From NCBI GenBank assembly GCA_016931435.1, contig JAFGET010000123.1:1-7757 (forward strand): a stretch of 7,757 nt of DNA. The letters are read 5' to 3'. The notes under the pieces are model-generated. The model did no database searches. It had not been told where the DNA came from and saw only the letters and a program-made list of their open reading frames with translations. Position 1 is the stretch's first letter. Each line of letters starts with the position of its first letter. Below are positions 1 through 5,956 of the stretch, piece by piece. The translations under genes were made by a program, and so were the position numbers. The DNA is from Candidatus Omnitrophota bacterium. Its GTDB lineage: Bacteria; Omnitrophota; Gorgyraeia; Gygaellales; Profunditerraquicolaceae.

Positions 1-34
1 AGGATCTTTACGTAATGATCGGGCATATTTTTCA

Positions 35-62
35 TTGACAATAAATCTAGCAGAGATAGAAT
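35..62 (+). promoter_or_regulatory. Strong sigma-70-like promoter, probably leaderless
   Basis: A perfect -35 TTGACA (35-40) is separated by 16 bp from a -10 TAGAAT (57-62), which matches 11 of the 12 consensus positions. The ATG at 69 follows the -10 by only 6 nt, so initiation at the usual distance would fall on or beside the start codon. No Shine-Dalgarno sequence lies before that ATG. The promoter would serve the small ORF at 69 and the DUF4870 and cupin genes behind it. The start point is inferred. Confidence 0.75.
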
Positions 63-68
63 AATTTC

Positions 69-254
69 ATGGAGATAAAGAAGTTTTTAGGGGTATTGCT
101 TTTATTGTGTTTTTTTGGTATTATAAGCGTTTACGGTTTAGAAGATAACAATTTTAAAGTAACGGCTAGTGAAGAGTTGTTATTCCTGCAAATCCCGGTG
201 GTGATCAGCAACAAAGCGGACCTAGAAGTTGGCTTAAGGACCAAAAAATACTAA
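69..254 (+). CDS. Short exported ORF, possible truncated TonB-dependent receptor N-terminus
   Basis: This encodes 61 residues. A clear signal peptide has Lys4-Lys5 followed by a hydrophobic core from about 6 to 23. A short segment at about 35-46 (EELLFLQIPVVIS) resembles the region just ahead of the plug domain in many TonB-dependent receptors, where an acidic-Leu-Leu stretch precedes Ile-Pro-x-Val-x-(T/S). After it the sequence runs KADLEVGLRTKKY and stops, with no plug or barrel. The next gene starts 16 nt later, so nothing continues in another frame. It may therefore be a receptor stub left by a deletion, with the promoter kept to drive the downstream genes. It could equally be a genuine small exported protein, because the receptor resemblance rests on about a dozen residues. 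ATG 69 is chosen from the promoter spacing and the signal peptide. Confidence 0.55.
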   Translation: MEIKKFLGVLLLLCFFGIISVYGLEDNNFKVTASEELLFLQIPVVISNKADLEVGLRTKKY

Positions 255-257
255 ACA

Positions 258-264
258 GGGGAGG
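258..264 (+). promoter_or_regulatory. Strong Shine-Dalgarno for the DUF4870 gene
   Basis: GGGGAGG lies 6 nt before ATG 271, in the 16-nt gap after the upstream stop. It is one of the best Shine-Dalgarno sites in the window and shows that this organism does use them for internal operon genes, in contrast with the SD-less starts at 69, 3773 and 6533. Confidence 0.8.
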
Positions 265-270
265 ATAGAC

Positions 271-609
271 ATGGCAGAAAAAGATTTGGGAAAGACCAGT
301 ATAGGCATGAACGCAAATATAGCCGCTCTGCTAAGTTATCTGTTGGGGGCTATTACGGGGATCATTTTTTATATCATTGAAAAAGAAAATAAATTCGTGC
401 GTTTTCACGCCTTACAGTCTATCCTTACGTTCGGCGCCTTATGGGTGTTGAGCATTCTAGTATTATTTATCCCGTTTTTAGGTATCATTATCGCTCCTTT
501 GATTTATATTTTAGAGATGGTCTTGTGGATAATCCTTATGATCAAGGCTTACCAGGGAGAGAAGTTTAAATTACCTATCGCGGGGGATATAGCGGAGAAA
601 AATTCATAA
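271..609 (+). CDS. DUF4870 family membrane protein
   Basis: This is a 112-residue inner-membrane protein with three predicted transmembrane helices at about 15-35, 50-68 and 70-93. Family marks of DUF4870 (Tic20-like small membrane proteins) are visible: an N-terminal Asn-rich stretch leading into helix 1, the loop FVRFHALQS at 42-50 between helices 1 and 2, and the C-terminal AYQGEKFKLPIAGDIAE at about 93-109. Length and topology are typical. The biochemical role of the family is not known. The start is fixed by a strong GGGGAGG six bases upstream. It lies 16 nt after the short exported ORF and 12 nt before the cupin gene, so the three probably share one transcript ending at the 924-956 terminator. 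The family call is confident; no function is proposed. Confidence 0.9.
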   Translation: MAEKDLGKTSIGMNANIAALLSYLLGAITGIIFYIIEKENKFVRFHALQSILTFGALWVLSILVLFIPFLGIIIAPLIYILEMVLWIILMIKAYQGEKFKLPIAGDIAEKNS

Positions 610-621
610 GAAAGGGTAAAG

Positions 622-891
622 ATGGCGGTCAAGGTCCAGAAACTACCGGAGTGGCAATTGAGGGAAATGGGTGTTTTTAGCTGGCCGATATGGGAAAAAG
701 AGGTATCCCGTTTCCCCTGGTCGTATGACAGTGTGGAAGAGTGTTATTTTTTAGAAGGCGAAGTCACCGTAGAGATTAAAGACGGAAAAAGCGTCAGTTT
801 CGGTAAAGGAGATTTTGTGCATTTCCCCAAAGGCTTATCTTGCACCTGGAATATAAAGAAGCCCGTAAGGAAACACTTTAATTTTAAGTAA
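622..891 (+). CDS. Small cupin-domain protein (cupin_3/DUF861 type)
   Basis: This is an 89-residue single-domain cupin, probably cytoplasmic, with no signal peptide. The first cupin motif is visible around 39-53 (EECYFLEGEVTVE) and the second around 58-76, with Gly61, Gly63-Asp64 and HFPKG followed by the CTW segment. The closing strand carries the RKHF segment near the C-terminus. This matches the short cupin_3 (DUF861, EutQ-like) group, which has few of the classical metal-binding histidines, so metal binding or enzyme activity cannot be inferred. The length is normal for stand-alone members. An AGGG-containing site (611-616) lies about 5 nt before ATG 622. It follows the DUF4870 gene by 12 nt and is the last gene before an intrinsic terminator. 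The ligand or reaction is unknown. Confidence 0.85.
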   Translation: MAVKVQKLPEWQLREMGVFSWPIWEKEVSRFPWSYDSVEECYFLEGEVTVEIKDGKSVSFGKGDFVHFPKGLSCTWNIKKPVRKHFNFK

Positions 892-923
892 AAGAGAGGG
901 CTTAGAGCTAAGAGCCGATGATG

Positions 924-956
924 ATCCCAGGCACCTTCTGAACCTGGGATTTTTCT
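924..956 (+). terminator. Intrinsic terminator after the cupin gene
   Basis: ATCCCAGG (924-931) and CCTGGGAT (943-950) form a perfect 8-bp stem with an 11-nt loop, followed by a T-rich tract (950-956, TTTTTCT). It lies 32 nt after the cupin stop and fits a Rho-independent terminator for the first operon. The stem ends 9 nt before the ATG at 960, so it also occupies the ribosome-binding region of the next gene. Confidence 0.8.
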
Positions 957-959
957 ATT

Positions 960-1274
960 ATGAAAAAATGCCCGTATTGCGCGCTAGAAATAGAAGATGA
1001 GGCTATCAAGTGTAGGTTTTGTAACGAGATGCTTGAAGGCGCCCCCGGAAGAACAAAGTGGTTTTTTAGGCCGCGATGGATTATTTTTGCTTTTTTATGC
1101 CTGGGCCCTATTGCTCTGCCTTTAGTATGGTTTAATCCCCGGATAAACAAGAGGGCTAAGGTGATCATTACTTCCGTAACCGTAATATTGACTTATTATC
1201 TAGGTTTTTTACTTATAAGATCCCTCAAGTCTATAATAGACTATTATGGAGTGATCATGGGAGGAAATATCTAA
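960..1274 (+). CDS. Zinc-ribbon protein with two membrane helices
   Basis: This is a 104-residue protein. The N-terminus holds a zinc ribbon with Cys4-x2-Cys7 and Cys18-x2-Cys21 in the usual CPYC...CRFC form, so it should bind one zinc. Two hydrophobic helices follow at about 40-58 and 67-87, joined by a basic loop (NPRINKRAK), which should anchor it in the inner membrane with the ribbon in the cytoplasm. Small zinc-ribbon membrane proteins of this architecture are common in uncultured bacteria and have no assigned role. The start is taken from the ribbon sitting directly at the N-terminus. The only SD-like bases are GGGA inside the 3' arm of the preceding terminator hairpin. The stop is separated by one base from the YkgJ-type gene, so the two are probably co-transcribed. 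Confidence 0.85.
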   Translation: MKKCPYCALEIEDEAIKCRFCNEMLEGAPGRTKWFFRPRWIIFAFLCLGPIALPLVWFNPRINKRAKVIITSVTVILTYYLGFLLIRSLKSIIDYYGVIMGGNI

Positions 1275-1275
1275 A

Positions 1276-1662
1276 ATGAATAAAAAAACAGGAAGAAAAA
1301 AAATGATTGATTGCGCAGAATGTAACAGTCAAAGTGATTGTTGCAGATTCGGAGCCTGGGCGGACCTGGAGGAAGCTAAAAAAATAACGTCCCTGCGCCT
1401 TAAAGGCGAATTTTTTCAATTAGAAAAAGACGAGGATTTTCCTTCCGGCTATAAGCTTGGCACAAGTTACGAAGACGAACCTTGTTCTTTTCTTGACCCC
1501 GACGGCCTTTGTTCGATACATAAGGTCGATTATGATCTTAAGCCGCAATCTTGCAGGGAATTTCCTTACGAAGACGGCAGGATATCTCCTTTTGCGGATG
1601 TCTTATGCACCTTATATAAATCCAAGAAAAAAAAGAAAAAAAACAACAAAAAAAACCCGTGA
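1276..1662 (+). CDS. YkgJ-type cysteine-cluster protein
   Basis: This is a 128-residue cytoplasmic protein of the YkgJ/CxxCxxCC family (UPF0153), thought to bind a zinc or iron-sulfur site; the function is unknown. The conserved cysteines are visible: Cys13, Cys16 and the pair Cys22-Cys23, then Cys70, Cys79 followed by Ile81-His82, Cys93 in the KPQSC...FP motif, and Cys111. The C-terminus from 115 is a lysine/asparagine tail encoded by three runs of eight A. Two starts are possible. ATG 1276 has GGAGG 11 nt upstream. ATG 1303 (Met10) has GGAAG 7 nt upstream and would put the first cysteine at position 4, as is common in the family. The TPR gene begins one base after the stop, implying translational coupling. 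Confidence 0.88.
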   Translation: MNKKTGRKKMIDCAECNSQSDCCRFGAWADLEEAKKITSLRLKGEFFQLEKDEDFPSGYKLGTSYEDEPCSFLDPDGLCSIHKVDYDLKPQSCREFPYEDGRISPFADVLCTLYKSKKKKKKNNKKNP

Positions 1663-1663
1663 A

Positions 1664-2494
1664 ATGAGGCTGGTAAGTAAGGCGGTAATACCACTACTTT
1701 TATTTTTCTTTTTCACCGATGCCTATGCGAAAATACAGGAATTGGATCTTGGCATCAGCTATTTAAATAAAGGGCTCTATAACGAGGCCATTGAAGAACT
1801 TAGAAAAGCCATAGAAAAAGAACCCGAGAACGCAGAGCCTTATTATCACCGCGGTTATGCCTATCATAAAATAGGAGATTTTACTGAGGCTATAAGAGAT
1901 TACAGCAAGGCGATATCCCTGGATCCTTTATGCGCGGAATGTTACCATAACCGCGGAATCGTCTATTATCTAAAAGGAGACCCCGAACTGGCGATATCGG
2001 ATTATAATATTTCGTTAGGGATCAAGCCAAGAAATTCTGAAGCCTACTGTAACCGCGGGATTGCCTATTATAAAAAAGGTAAAATAGACCAGGCCATACT
2101 TAATTATGATAAGGCAATACAGGTCAATCCCTACCGTTTCTATGCCTATTATTTGCGCGCTATCACCTATGATGAAAAAGGCGAGATCAATCAGGCGATA
2201 TCCGATTATAAGAAATCATTAGAGTTCAACTCTCAGAATGCCGAGGCATGCTATTTTTTAGGCCTTGCCTATCAGAAGAAGAAAGATTTTAATAATGCTA
2301 TTTCCAGCTACACCAGGGCTTTGTCAGTCAATCCCAACTATTTGTTAGCTTATATCAAGCGCGCGGAGATGTATCTTAAGACCAAGAAATATAATAAAAG
2401 TTGGAATGATGTGCATACGGTAGAGGCTTTGGGTTTTAAGGTGGATCAGGAGATGCTGGAGGAGCTTAAAAAAACTTCGGGAAGAGAAGAATAG
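1664..2494 (+). CDS. Exported TPR-repeat protein
   Basis: This encodes 276 residues. A signal peptide covers 1-22 (basic start, LLLFFFF core, likely cleavage after AYA), followed by seven consecutive 34-residue TPR units starting near 24, 57, 91, 125, 159, 193 and 227. Typical W/L-G-Y-A-F-A-P positions are visible, for example the repeated RG-x-AYY-x-KG and A-I-xx-Y-x-KA segments. The seventh unit is degenerate. The product should be periplasmic or attached to the membrane and act as a protein-binding scaffold; no partner can be named. The reading frame stays open upstream to 1457, but ATG 1664 is preferred because it begins the signal peptide and sits one base after the YkgJ stop (TGA-A-ATG). 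No Shine-Dalgarno is visible, so translation probably depends on reinitiation. Confidence 0.88.
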   Translation: MRLVSKAVIPLLLFFFFTDAYAKIQELDLGISYLNKGLYNEAIEELRKAIEKEPENAEPYYHRGYAYHKIGDFTEAIRDYSKAISLDPLCAECYHNRGIVYYLKGDPELAISDYNISLGIKPRNSEAYCNRGIAYYKKGKIDQAILNYDKAIQVNPYRFYAYYLRAITYDEKGEINQAISDYKKSLEFNSQNAEACYFLGLAYQKKKDFNNAISSYTRALSVNPNYLLAYIKRAEMYLKTKKYNKSWNDVHTVEALGFKVDQEMLEELKKTSGREE

Positions 2495-2521
2495 AAGAAA
2501 ATTGCCGGGGGAGAGATGATT

Positions 2522-3046
2522 TTATATCTTGGCGATAGCCTTGACCCTGGCAATATATTTTTTCCCGGATTCAGGCAGCCCTTTTAAGCCGTATCTTGCC
2601 AGGTTCTTCGGGCCCCAGACATAGGCAGCAAGTAGGTTTTCGTGGGTTAGGGGTATGCCGCAGGAAGCTAAGTATTTTGTGAGTATATTCAGGTAATCCT
2701 TGGCTGCCTCTTTTGCTATGGCAGGGTTATATATATCTTTACGGTAATTCAGGTCTTTATATTTATGTCTGTAATGGCGTTTTAAATCTTTCCATGCTAT
2801 ATATCTGATTTGCGTCAATCCTCTCGCCCTCGAAATGCGGTTATAAGCCCTGGGATTATTTGAGCTTTCTGCCATGATGATGGCATCGATCAGCTCATCC
2901 GTGATCTCGATCCCGTCAGAGGGAAAACGCAGGAAGGCCTTGCTCTCTTTCTGGACGGTAAAGTTGATAGCGCAGAAAAAGATAATGCATGTGCATAAAA
3001 GAGGCAGATGAAAATCAGATGATTTTTCGGTCATTTTATTCGACAT
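2522..3046 (-). CDS. SLT-family lytic transglycosylase, membrane-anchored or exported
   Basis: This is a 174-residue protein that probably cleaves peptidoglycan glycan strands to 1,6-anhydro products. The SLT (goose-lysozyme-like) domain covers about 45-174. It has the catalytic-glutamate motif MAESSNNPRA with Glu60, GLTQI at 76-80 and AAYVWGP at 140-146, where the family usually has AYNxG. A hydrophobic segment at about 13-31 is a signal peptide or membrane anchor, with no convincing lipobox. The frame is open to an ATG at 3142, but that codon lies inside the spacer of the promoter at 3133-3161 and would not be transcribed. ATG 3046, or ATG 3034 giving 170 residues, is therefore preferred, although neither has a Shine-Dalgarno. 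It is convergent with the TPR gene and divergent from the phosphatase gene. Confidence 0.87.
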   Translation of the reverse strand: MSNKMTEKSSDFHLPLLCTCIIFFCAINFTVQKESKAFLRFPSDGIEITDELIDAIIMAESSNNPRAYNRISRARGLTQIRYIAWKDLKRHYRHKYKDLNYRKDIYNPAIAKEAAKDYLNILTKYLASCGIPLTHENLLAAYVWGPKNLARYGLKGLPESGKKYIARVKAIAKI

Positions 3047-3132
3047 AATAAAAATTTTAGCTGGTACAGCTGGTTTTTTATTATTTACTGCTGGTGGTAC
3101 CGATAAGGATAGAAAATTGCGTAGATTTACTA

Positions 3133-3161
3133 AGTATAACATATTTTTGCCTTTTTTTCAA
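3133..3161 (-). promoter_or_regulatory. Sigma-70-like promoter for the lytic transglycosylase gene
   Basis: On the minus strand, TTGAAA (3161-3156) is followed by a 17-bp spacer and TATACT (3138-3133). Each box matches consensus at 5 of 6 positions. The start point should be near 3126, leaving a leader of about 80 nt before ATG 3046. On the plus strand the same stretch contains TATAAC (3135-3140), a possible -10 for the phosphatase gene, but no good -35 goes with it. Confidence 0.65.
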
Positions 3162-3185
3162 GGAAGATAGAATCGAGGATGGCGG

Positions 3186-3755
3186 ATGAAAGTATTGCTT
3201 GTGGCATTGTTTTTCTGCTCCAATCTTGTTTTTTCCTGGGCAGGCAATAGCGATTATGAGGCGGAGGTCTCTTTTCCTCAGCAAATATTTAATTTTCATT
3301 TTGTTGCCCCGGGCATAATGCGCGGCTCTCAGCCTTCCAGGGAGGCACTTAAGTCATTAAGGGATTACGCGGGGATAAAAACGATCTTATCTTTGAAGAA
3401 TAGCGGGCCCGAAGAGGAGTGGGAGGAGGAGGCGGCCAGGGATCTGGGTATGGTATTTTTACGCATACCCATGGATGCGTCAAAGCTACAGCCCCTTGAG
3501 ACTATAGACAGGTGCCTTGAGATAATAAGCAATAAAGAAAACCATCCTGTATTTGTGCATTGTCAGGCCGGAAAAGACAGGACAGGGTTGATATTTGCCG
3601 CTTATAGGATACAATACGATTCCTGGGATCCCGAAGATGCCCTTAGTGAAATGCTTTCTTACGGCTATGACCGCAGTTGTTGTTTTAATATGGAAAGATC
3701 ATTGATGGAATGGAACGAGCGCAGAACGGCGCAAAGTCTAAAAGATCGATCTTGA
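3186..3755 (+). CDS. Exported dual-specificity/tyrosine-type phosphatase
   Basis: This is a 189-residue protein with a signal peptide (about 1-19) and a cysteine-phosphatase domain. The P-loop is HCQAGKDRTG, with nucleophile Cys126 and phosphate-binding Arg132 (CX5R). Asp97 in RIPMDAS is the likely general acid. An upstream GIMRGSQPS segment (43-51) matches the start of the DSP fold in bacterial and Siw14-like enzymes. The KDRTG form of the loop occurs in phosphatases of phosphotyrosine, phosphoinositides or inositol phosphates, so the substrate cannot be fixed. The signal peptide places it in the periplasm, which is unusual for a signalling phosphatase and could mean a lipid or soluble phosphate substrate. 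GAGG (3175-3178), 7 nt upstream, supports ATG 3186. The zinc-ribbon gene follows after 17 nt. Confidence 0.87.
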   Translation: MKVLLVALFFCSNLVFSWAGNSDYEAEVSFPQQIFNFHFVAPGIMRGSQPSREALKSLRDYAGIKTILSLKNSGPEEEWEEEAARDLGMVFLRIPMDASKLQPLETIDRCLEIISNKENHPVFVHCQAGKDRTGLIFAAYRIQYDSWDPEDALSEMLSYGYDRSCCFNMERSLMEWNERRTAQSLKDRS

Positions 3756-3757
3756 TC

Positions 3758-3763
3758 TATAAT
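3758..3763 (+). promoter_or_regulatory. Candidate -10 box before the small zinc-ribbon gene
   Basis: An exact TATAAT lies in the 17-nt gap after the phosphatase stop and 9 nt before ATG 3773. No Shine-Dalgarno is present, and no good -35 is seen at the expected distance. The box extends to TATAATAATT, which is repeated before the dus gene and resembles TAGAATAATT before ATG 69. It is a candidate for a nearly leaderless transcript. Confidence 0.4.
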
Positions 3764-3772
3764 AATTAAGCC

Positions 3773-3967
3773 ATGGGCGAATATATATGTCCGCATTGCA
3801 AGAATCCCATATATGACGAAGAGGCATTATTATGCCTTTATTGCGGAGAAAGCCTAAGGCGCAAAACCGGGGTTATGGGGAAACTGAAGTATCCCCGGCC
3901 CAAAATAATAGCCGCGGTTGTCGTATTTTTGGTCTTGATCAGTTTTATAATATTAATATTACGGTAG
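3773..3967 (+). CDS. Small zinc-ribbon protein with a C-terminal membrane helix
   Basis: This is a 64-residue protein. The zinc ribbon has Cys6-x2-Cys9 (CPHC) and Cys21-x2-Cys24 (CLYC), giving a complete four-cysteine site. A basic linker is followed by one transmembrane helix at about 44-62, ending in a single Arg. The likely topology is a cytoplasmic ribbon anchored at the inner membrane by a tail helix. It shares only the ribbon-plus-membrane plan with the protein at 960, not its two-helix C-terminus. The function is unknown. No ribosome-binding site precedes ATG 3773, whereas an exact TATAAT does, so it may be transcribed from its own start as well as from the phosphatase gene. It ends 12 nt from the convergent AsmA-like gene, and no terminator is visible between them. 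Confidence 0.8.
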   Translation: MGEYICPHCKNPIYDEEALLCLYCGESLRRKTGVMGKLKYPRPKIIAAVVVFLVLISFIILILR

Positions 3968-3979
3968 GCGTAGAAAATA

Positions 3980-5956
3980 CTAGTTTGATAAAGAATCAAT
4001 AAAGCCCTCTATATTTTTTTCAATCCCCCTTTCTATAAAATCAGGGATCACCCGGCGCATTTCGTTCTTAAAATCCGAACTTAGCCAATAGAAATTCATA
4101 CGGTTTAAATTGCCGGAAAGCTGAAAATCAAAATTAAGGAATTCCGTCTTTTTGCGCAGTATTTTTAAAAGGCGCGTAAGTTTGGAGGAACTGCTCATCA
4201 GGGGATAGCTTAGGGCAAGAGTGATCTTGCTTGCCACCAGGCTATTCTCCCCGATTTTAAAATAACCGGACGATCTTAGGTCTCTTGAGTCAAGGCACAT
4301 CGCACTAAAGCCGGCGCCTTTTTCGTCAGCGAAGAAATCAGTTTCGATGCTGTTAAAGGGAAATTTTTTTAAAGAAGGCAAGTCGAAAAATTCGGCAAGC
4401 CATTTAAAAAATTCAAAATCGTCTAGATACCCGTTTGTTATATCCATCATTCCTTTTAAGGAGAGTTCCGGATAGCTTAAAAAGCGCATCTGGCTGTTCA
4501 GTTTTCCGTAGACTTTAGAAAAATGAATGAGTATGCCGTTAAGCTCATTGGCATTTAAGCCGCTTAAGGAGGCATCTGCCGTGATCTCAGGAGTAAAATG
4601 GCGCATTTTTAAATAAGCCTTTCCGTTTAGTTTTCCCGAATAGCAGGATGCTTCGAATTTGATAAGTTTCTCGTCTTCTTCAGAGGTAGAGACCTCTGTC
4701 TTCAGGTCTTCGAGGTTGATTTTATACTCGTTACTTTTTGTTTTGCAGAAAAAATCGATCCCTTTGGTATTTATATTTAAAGACCGGCCGTTACCTTCGT
4801 AAAAAGTCAGGCCTTTGAGCCCAACGATGATCTTTTCGAGGGGCAACCCGCCTTTTTTATCTTTAGAGAGGTTTATGTCCATTATTCCATCAAAGTCCAG
4901 CTTTTCATCCCGCAAAATTGCCTCTGATTCGATATTTATATTTTTCAGAAAACCCTCGGGGGAATTTTCCAGGTTTCTGAACACGGAAGATATTTTAAAT
5001 TTTAAGGACAATGGATTAAATAAGATATTTCCTCGCAGCTTGACGGGGTTATTATTTATGGAGAAACTCAGGCGTTCTATCGCGATGTCGTCCGGATTAA
5101 AACTGGCGCGGCAGTCAATGTCAAGTATGCATAGATTTGCGGCAGAGAAATCTACTGCTTTATTGTTTTTTTTGTTAGTCGACCGAAGGTTCCACTTTTT
5201 CCCCGTAGTATTTATGAGAATAAAACCTTTGCAATCAGCCGCATTGGGATTCAAGCTTCCCCGCAGTCGACTATGCAGGTTTTCGCTGGATATATCCATT
5301 TCTTCAAGCGATAACCCCGCAAGGCTTAACTTTCCGCGCAGGGCGAACTTTACAGGCAGAGAGATTGCCTTTGTCCGTATTTTTTCTAACGTGACGCTAG
5401 CTAATCGTCCCTGGCCATAAAAACTGTCTTCCTCTATATTCAAGAAGAGATCTGCCGTGAAGTTTTTACGCGGCATGCCTTTTTTTTGCTCCCTCAATTC
5501 CGATCTCACAATAGAGAGCTTAATACTATGCCTAGGCAGGCCGAGGATAAAATTATATATCTGATTATAGTTATCGCGCACGAACGCAAAAAAAGTATCA
5601 TAATCACCCTTTGGCTTGACACAGGTCAAGGAAGATATATAAAAACGCCGTTTAAATAGAAGCTTCAAAATAGAGAACCTTATCCTGCCTTGGGTTATAT
5701 CGAGAACTTCTGTATTTTTGGCGGGCATCTCTTTATAGATAACGAAGCCCTTAAGGATGATGAAATTAGGGGGCAGGTAATATATGCTTTTGACGCTAAG
5801 GGGCTTGAAAAAGAGGCGATTGAGCTTGCGGCTTAAGTTGTTTTTAAACAGGGCCAGGAAAATATTCAAGACCAAAGTAGCCAGGACTATAGCCAGGCAT
5901 GCAAAAAAAATGCAGGCAGAAAGCCTAGTATGAGATCTGGGCAAAAAGCTTTTCAT
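3980..5956 (-). CDS. AsmA-like envelope protein
   Basis: This encodes 658 residues. An N-terminal membrane helix at about 12-36 anchors a large, mostly beta-rich periplasmic region with alternating hydrophobic strands and recurring 'L-x-G-x-L/I' patterns, as in AsmA/TamB/YhdP-type proteins. The last ~195 residues (from about 464) resemble the AsmA-like C-terminal domain: a strand-rich segment, the ITNGYLDDFEFFKWL helix region, then FKIG and LALSYPLMSSS. These families support lipid transport and outer-membrane integrity; the precise role here is inferred. ATG 5956 is preferred. A TTG at 5971 in the same frame would add five residues but has no RBS. GAGG abuts the ATG directly, closer than ideal. 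The gene overlaps the BamD-like gene by 32 nt, so translation is probably coupled. Confidence 0.8.
   Translation of the reverse strand: MKSFLPRSHTRLSACIFFACLAIVLATLVLNIFLALFKNNLSRKLNRLFFKPLSVKSIYYLPPNFIILKGFVIYKEMPAKNTEVLDITQGRIRFSILKLLFKRRFYISSLTCVKPKGDYDTFFAFVRDNYNQIYNFILGLPRHSIKLSIVRSELREQKKGMPRKNFTADLFLNIEEDSFYGQGRLASVTLEKIRTKAISLPVKFALRGKLSLAGLSLEEMDISSENLHSRLRGSLNPNAADCKGFILINTTGKKWNLRSTNKKNNKAVDFSAANLCILDIDCRASFNPDDIAIERLSFSINNNPVKLRGNILFNPLSLKFKISSVFRNLENSPEGFLKNINIESEAILRDEKLDFDGIMDINLSKDKKGGLPLEKIIVGLKGLTFYEGNGRSLNINTKGIDFFCKTKSNEYKINLEDLKTEVSTSEEDEKLIKFEASCYSGKLNGKAYLKMRHFTPEITADASLSGLNANELNGILIHFSKVYGKLNSQMRFLSYPELSLKGMMDITNGYLDDFEFFKWLAEFFDLPSLKKFPFNSIETDFFADEKGAGFSAMCLDSRDLRSSGYFKIGENSLVASKITLALSYPLMSSSSKLTRLLKILRKKTEFLNFDFQLSGNLNRMNFYWLSSDFKNEMRRVIPDFIERGIEKNIEGFIDSLSN

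Noticed and set aside
901..912. Inverted repeat CTTAG-AG-CTAAG between the cupin stop and the terminator.
   Set aside because: Five-base arms with a two-base centre are too short to claim as an operator or hairpin, and the 924-950 stem explains termination on its own.
908..1168. An 86-codon minus-strand reading frame opposite the zinc-ribbon gene.
   Set aside because: It is antisense to a gene with an intact Cys4 motif and shows no recognisable domain or start signal.
3061..3103. GCTGGT repeated three times with a T6 run, considered as a terminator or repeat element.
   Set aside because: The possible stem is only four base pairs and the copies are irregular; the stretch is better read as the 5' leader of the lytic transglycosylase.
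3742..3753. Perfect 12-nt palindrome AAGATCGATCTT at the end of the phosphatase gene.
   Set aside because: It lies in the last codons, has no loop or T-tract for a terminator, and no second copy suggests an operator.
4815..5420. A 201-codon plus-strand reading frame inside the AsmA-like gene.
   Set aside because: It is antisense to a continuous, family-like protein and its translation has no domain character; it is a shadow of the real gene.
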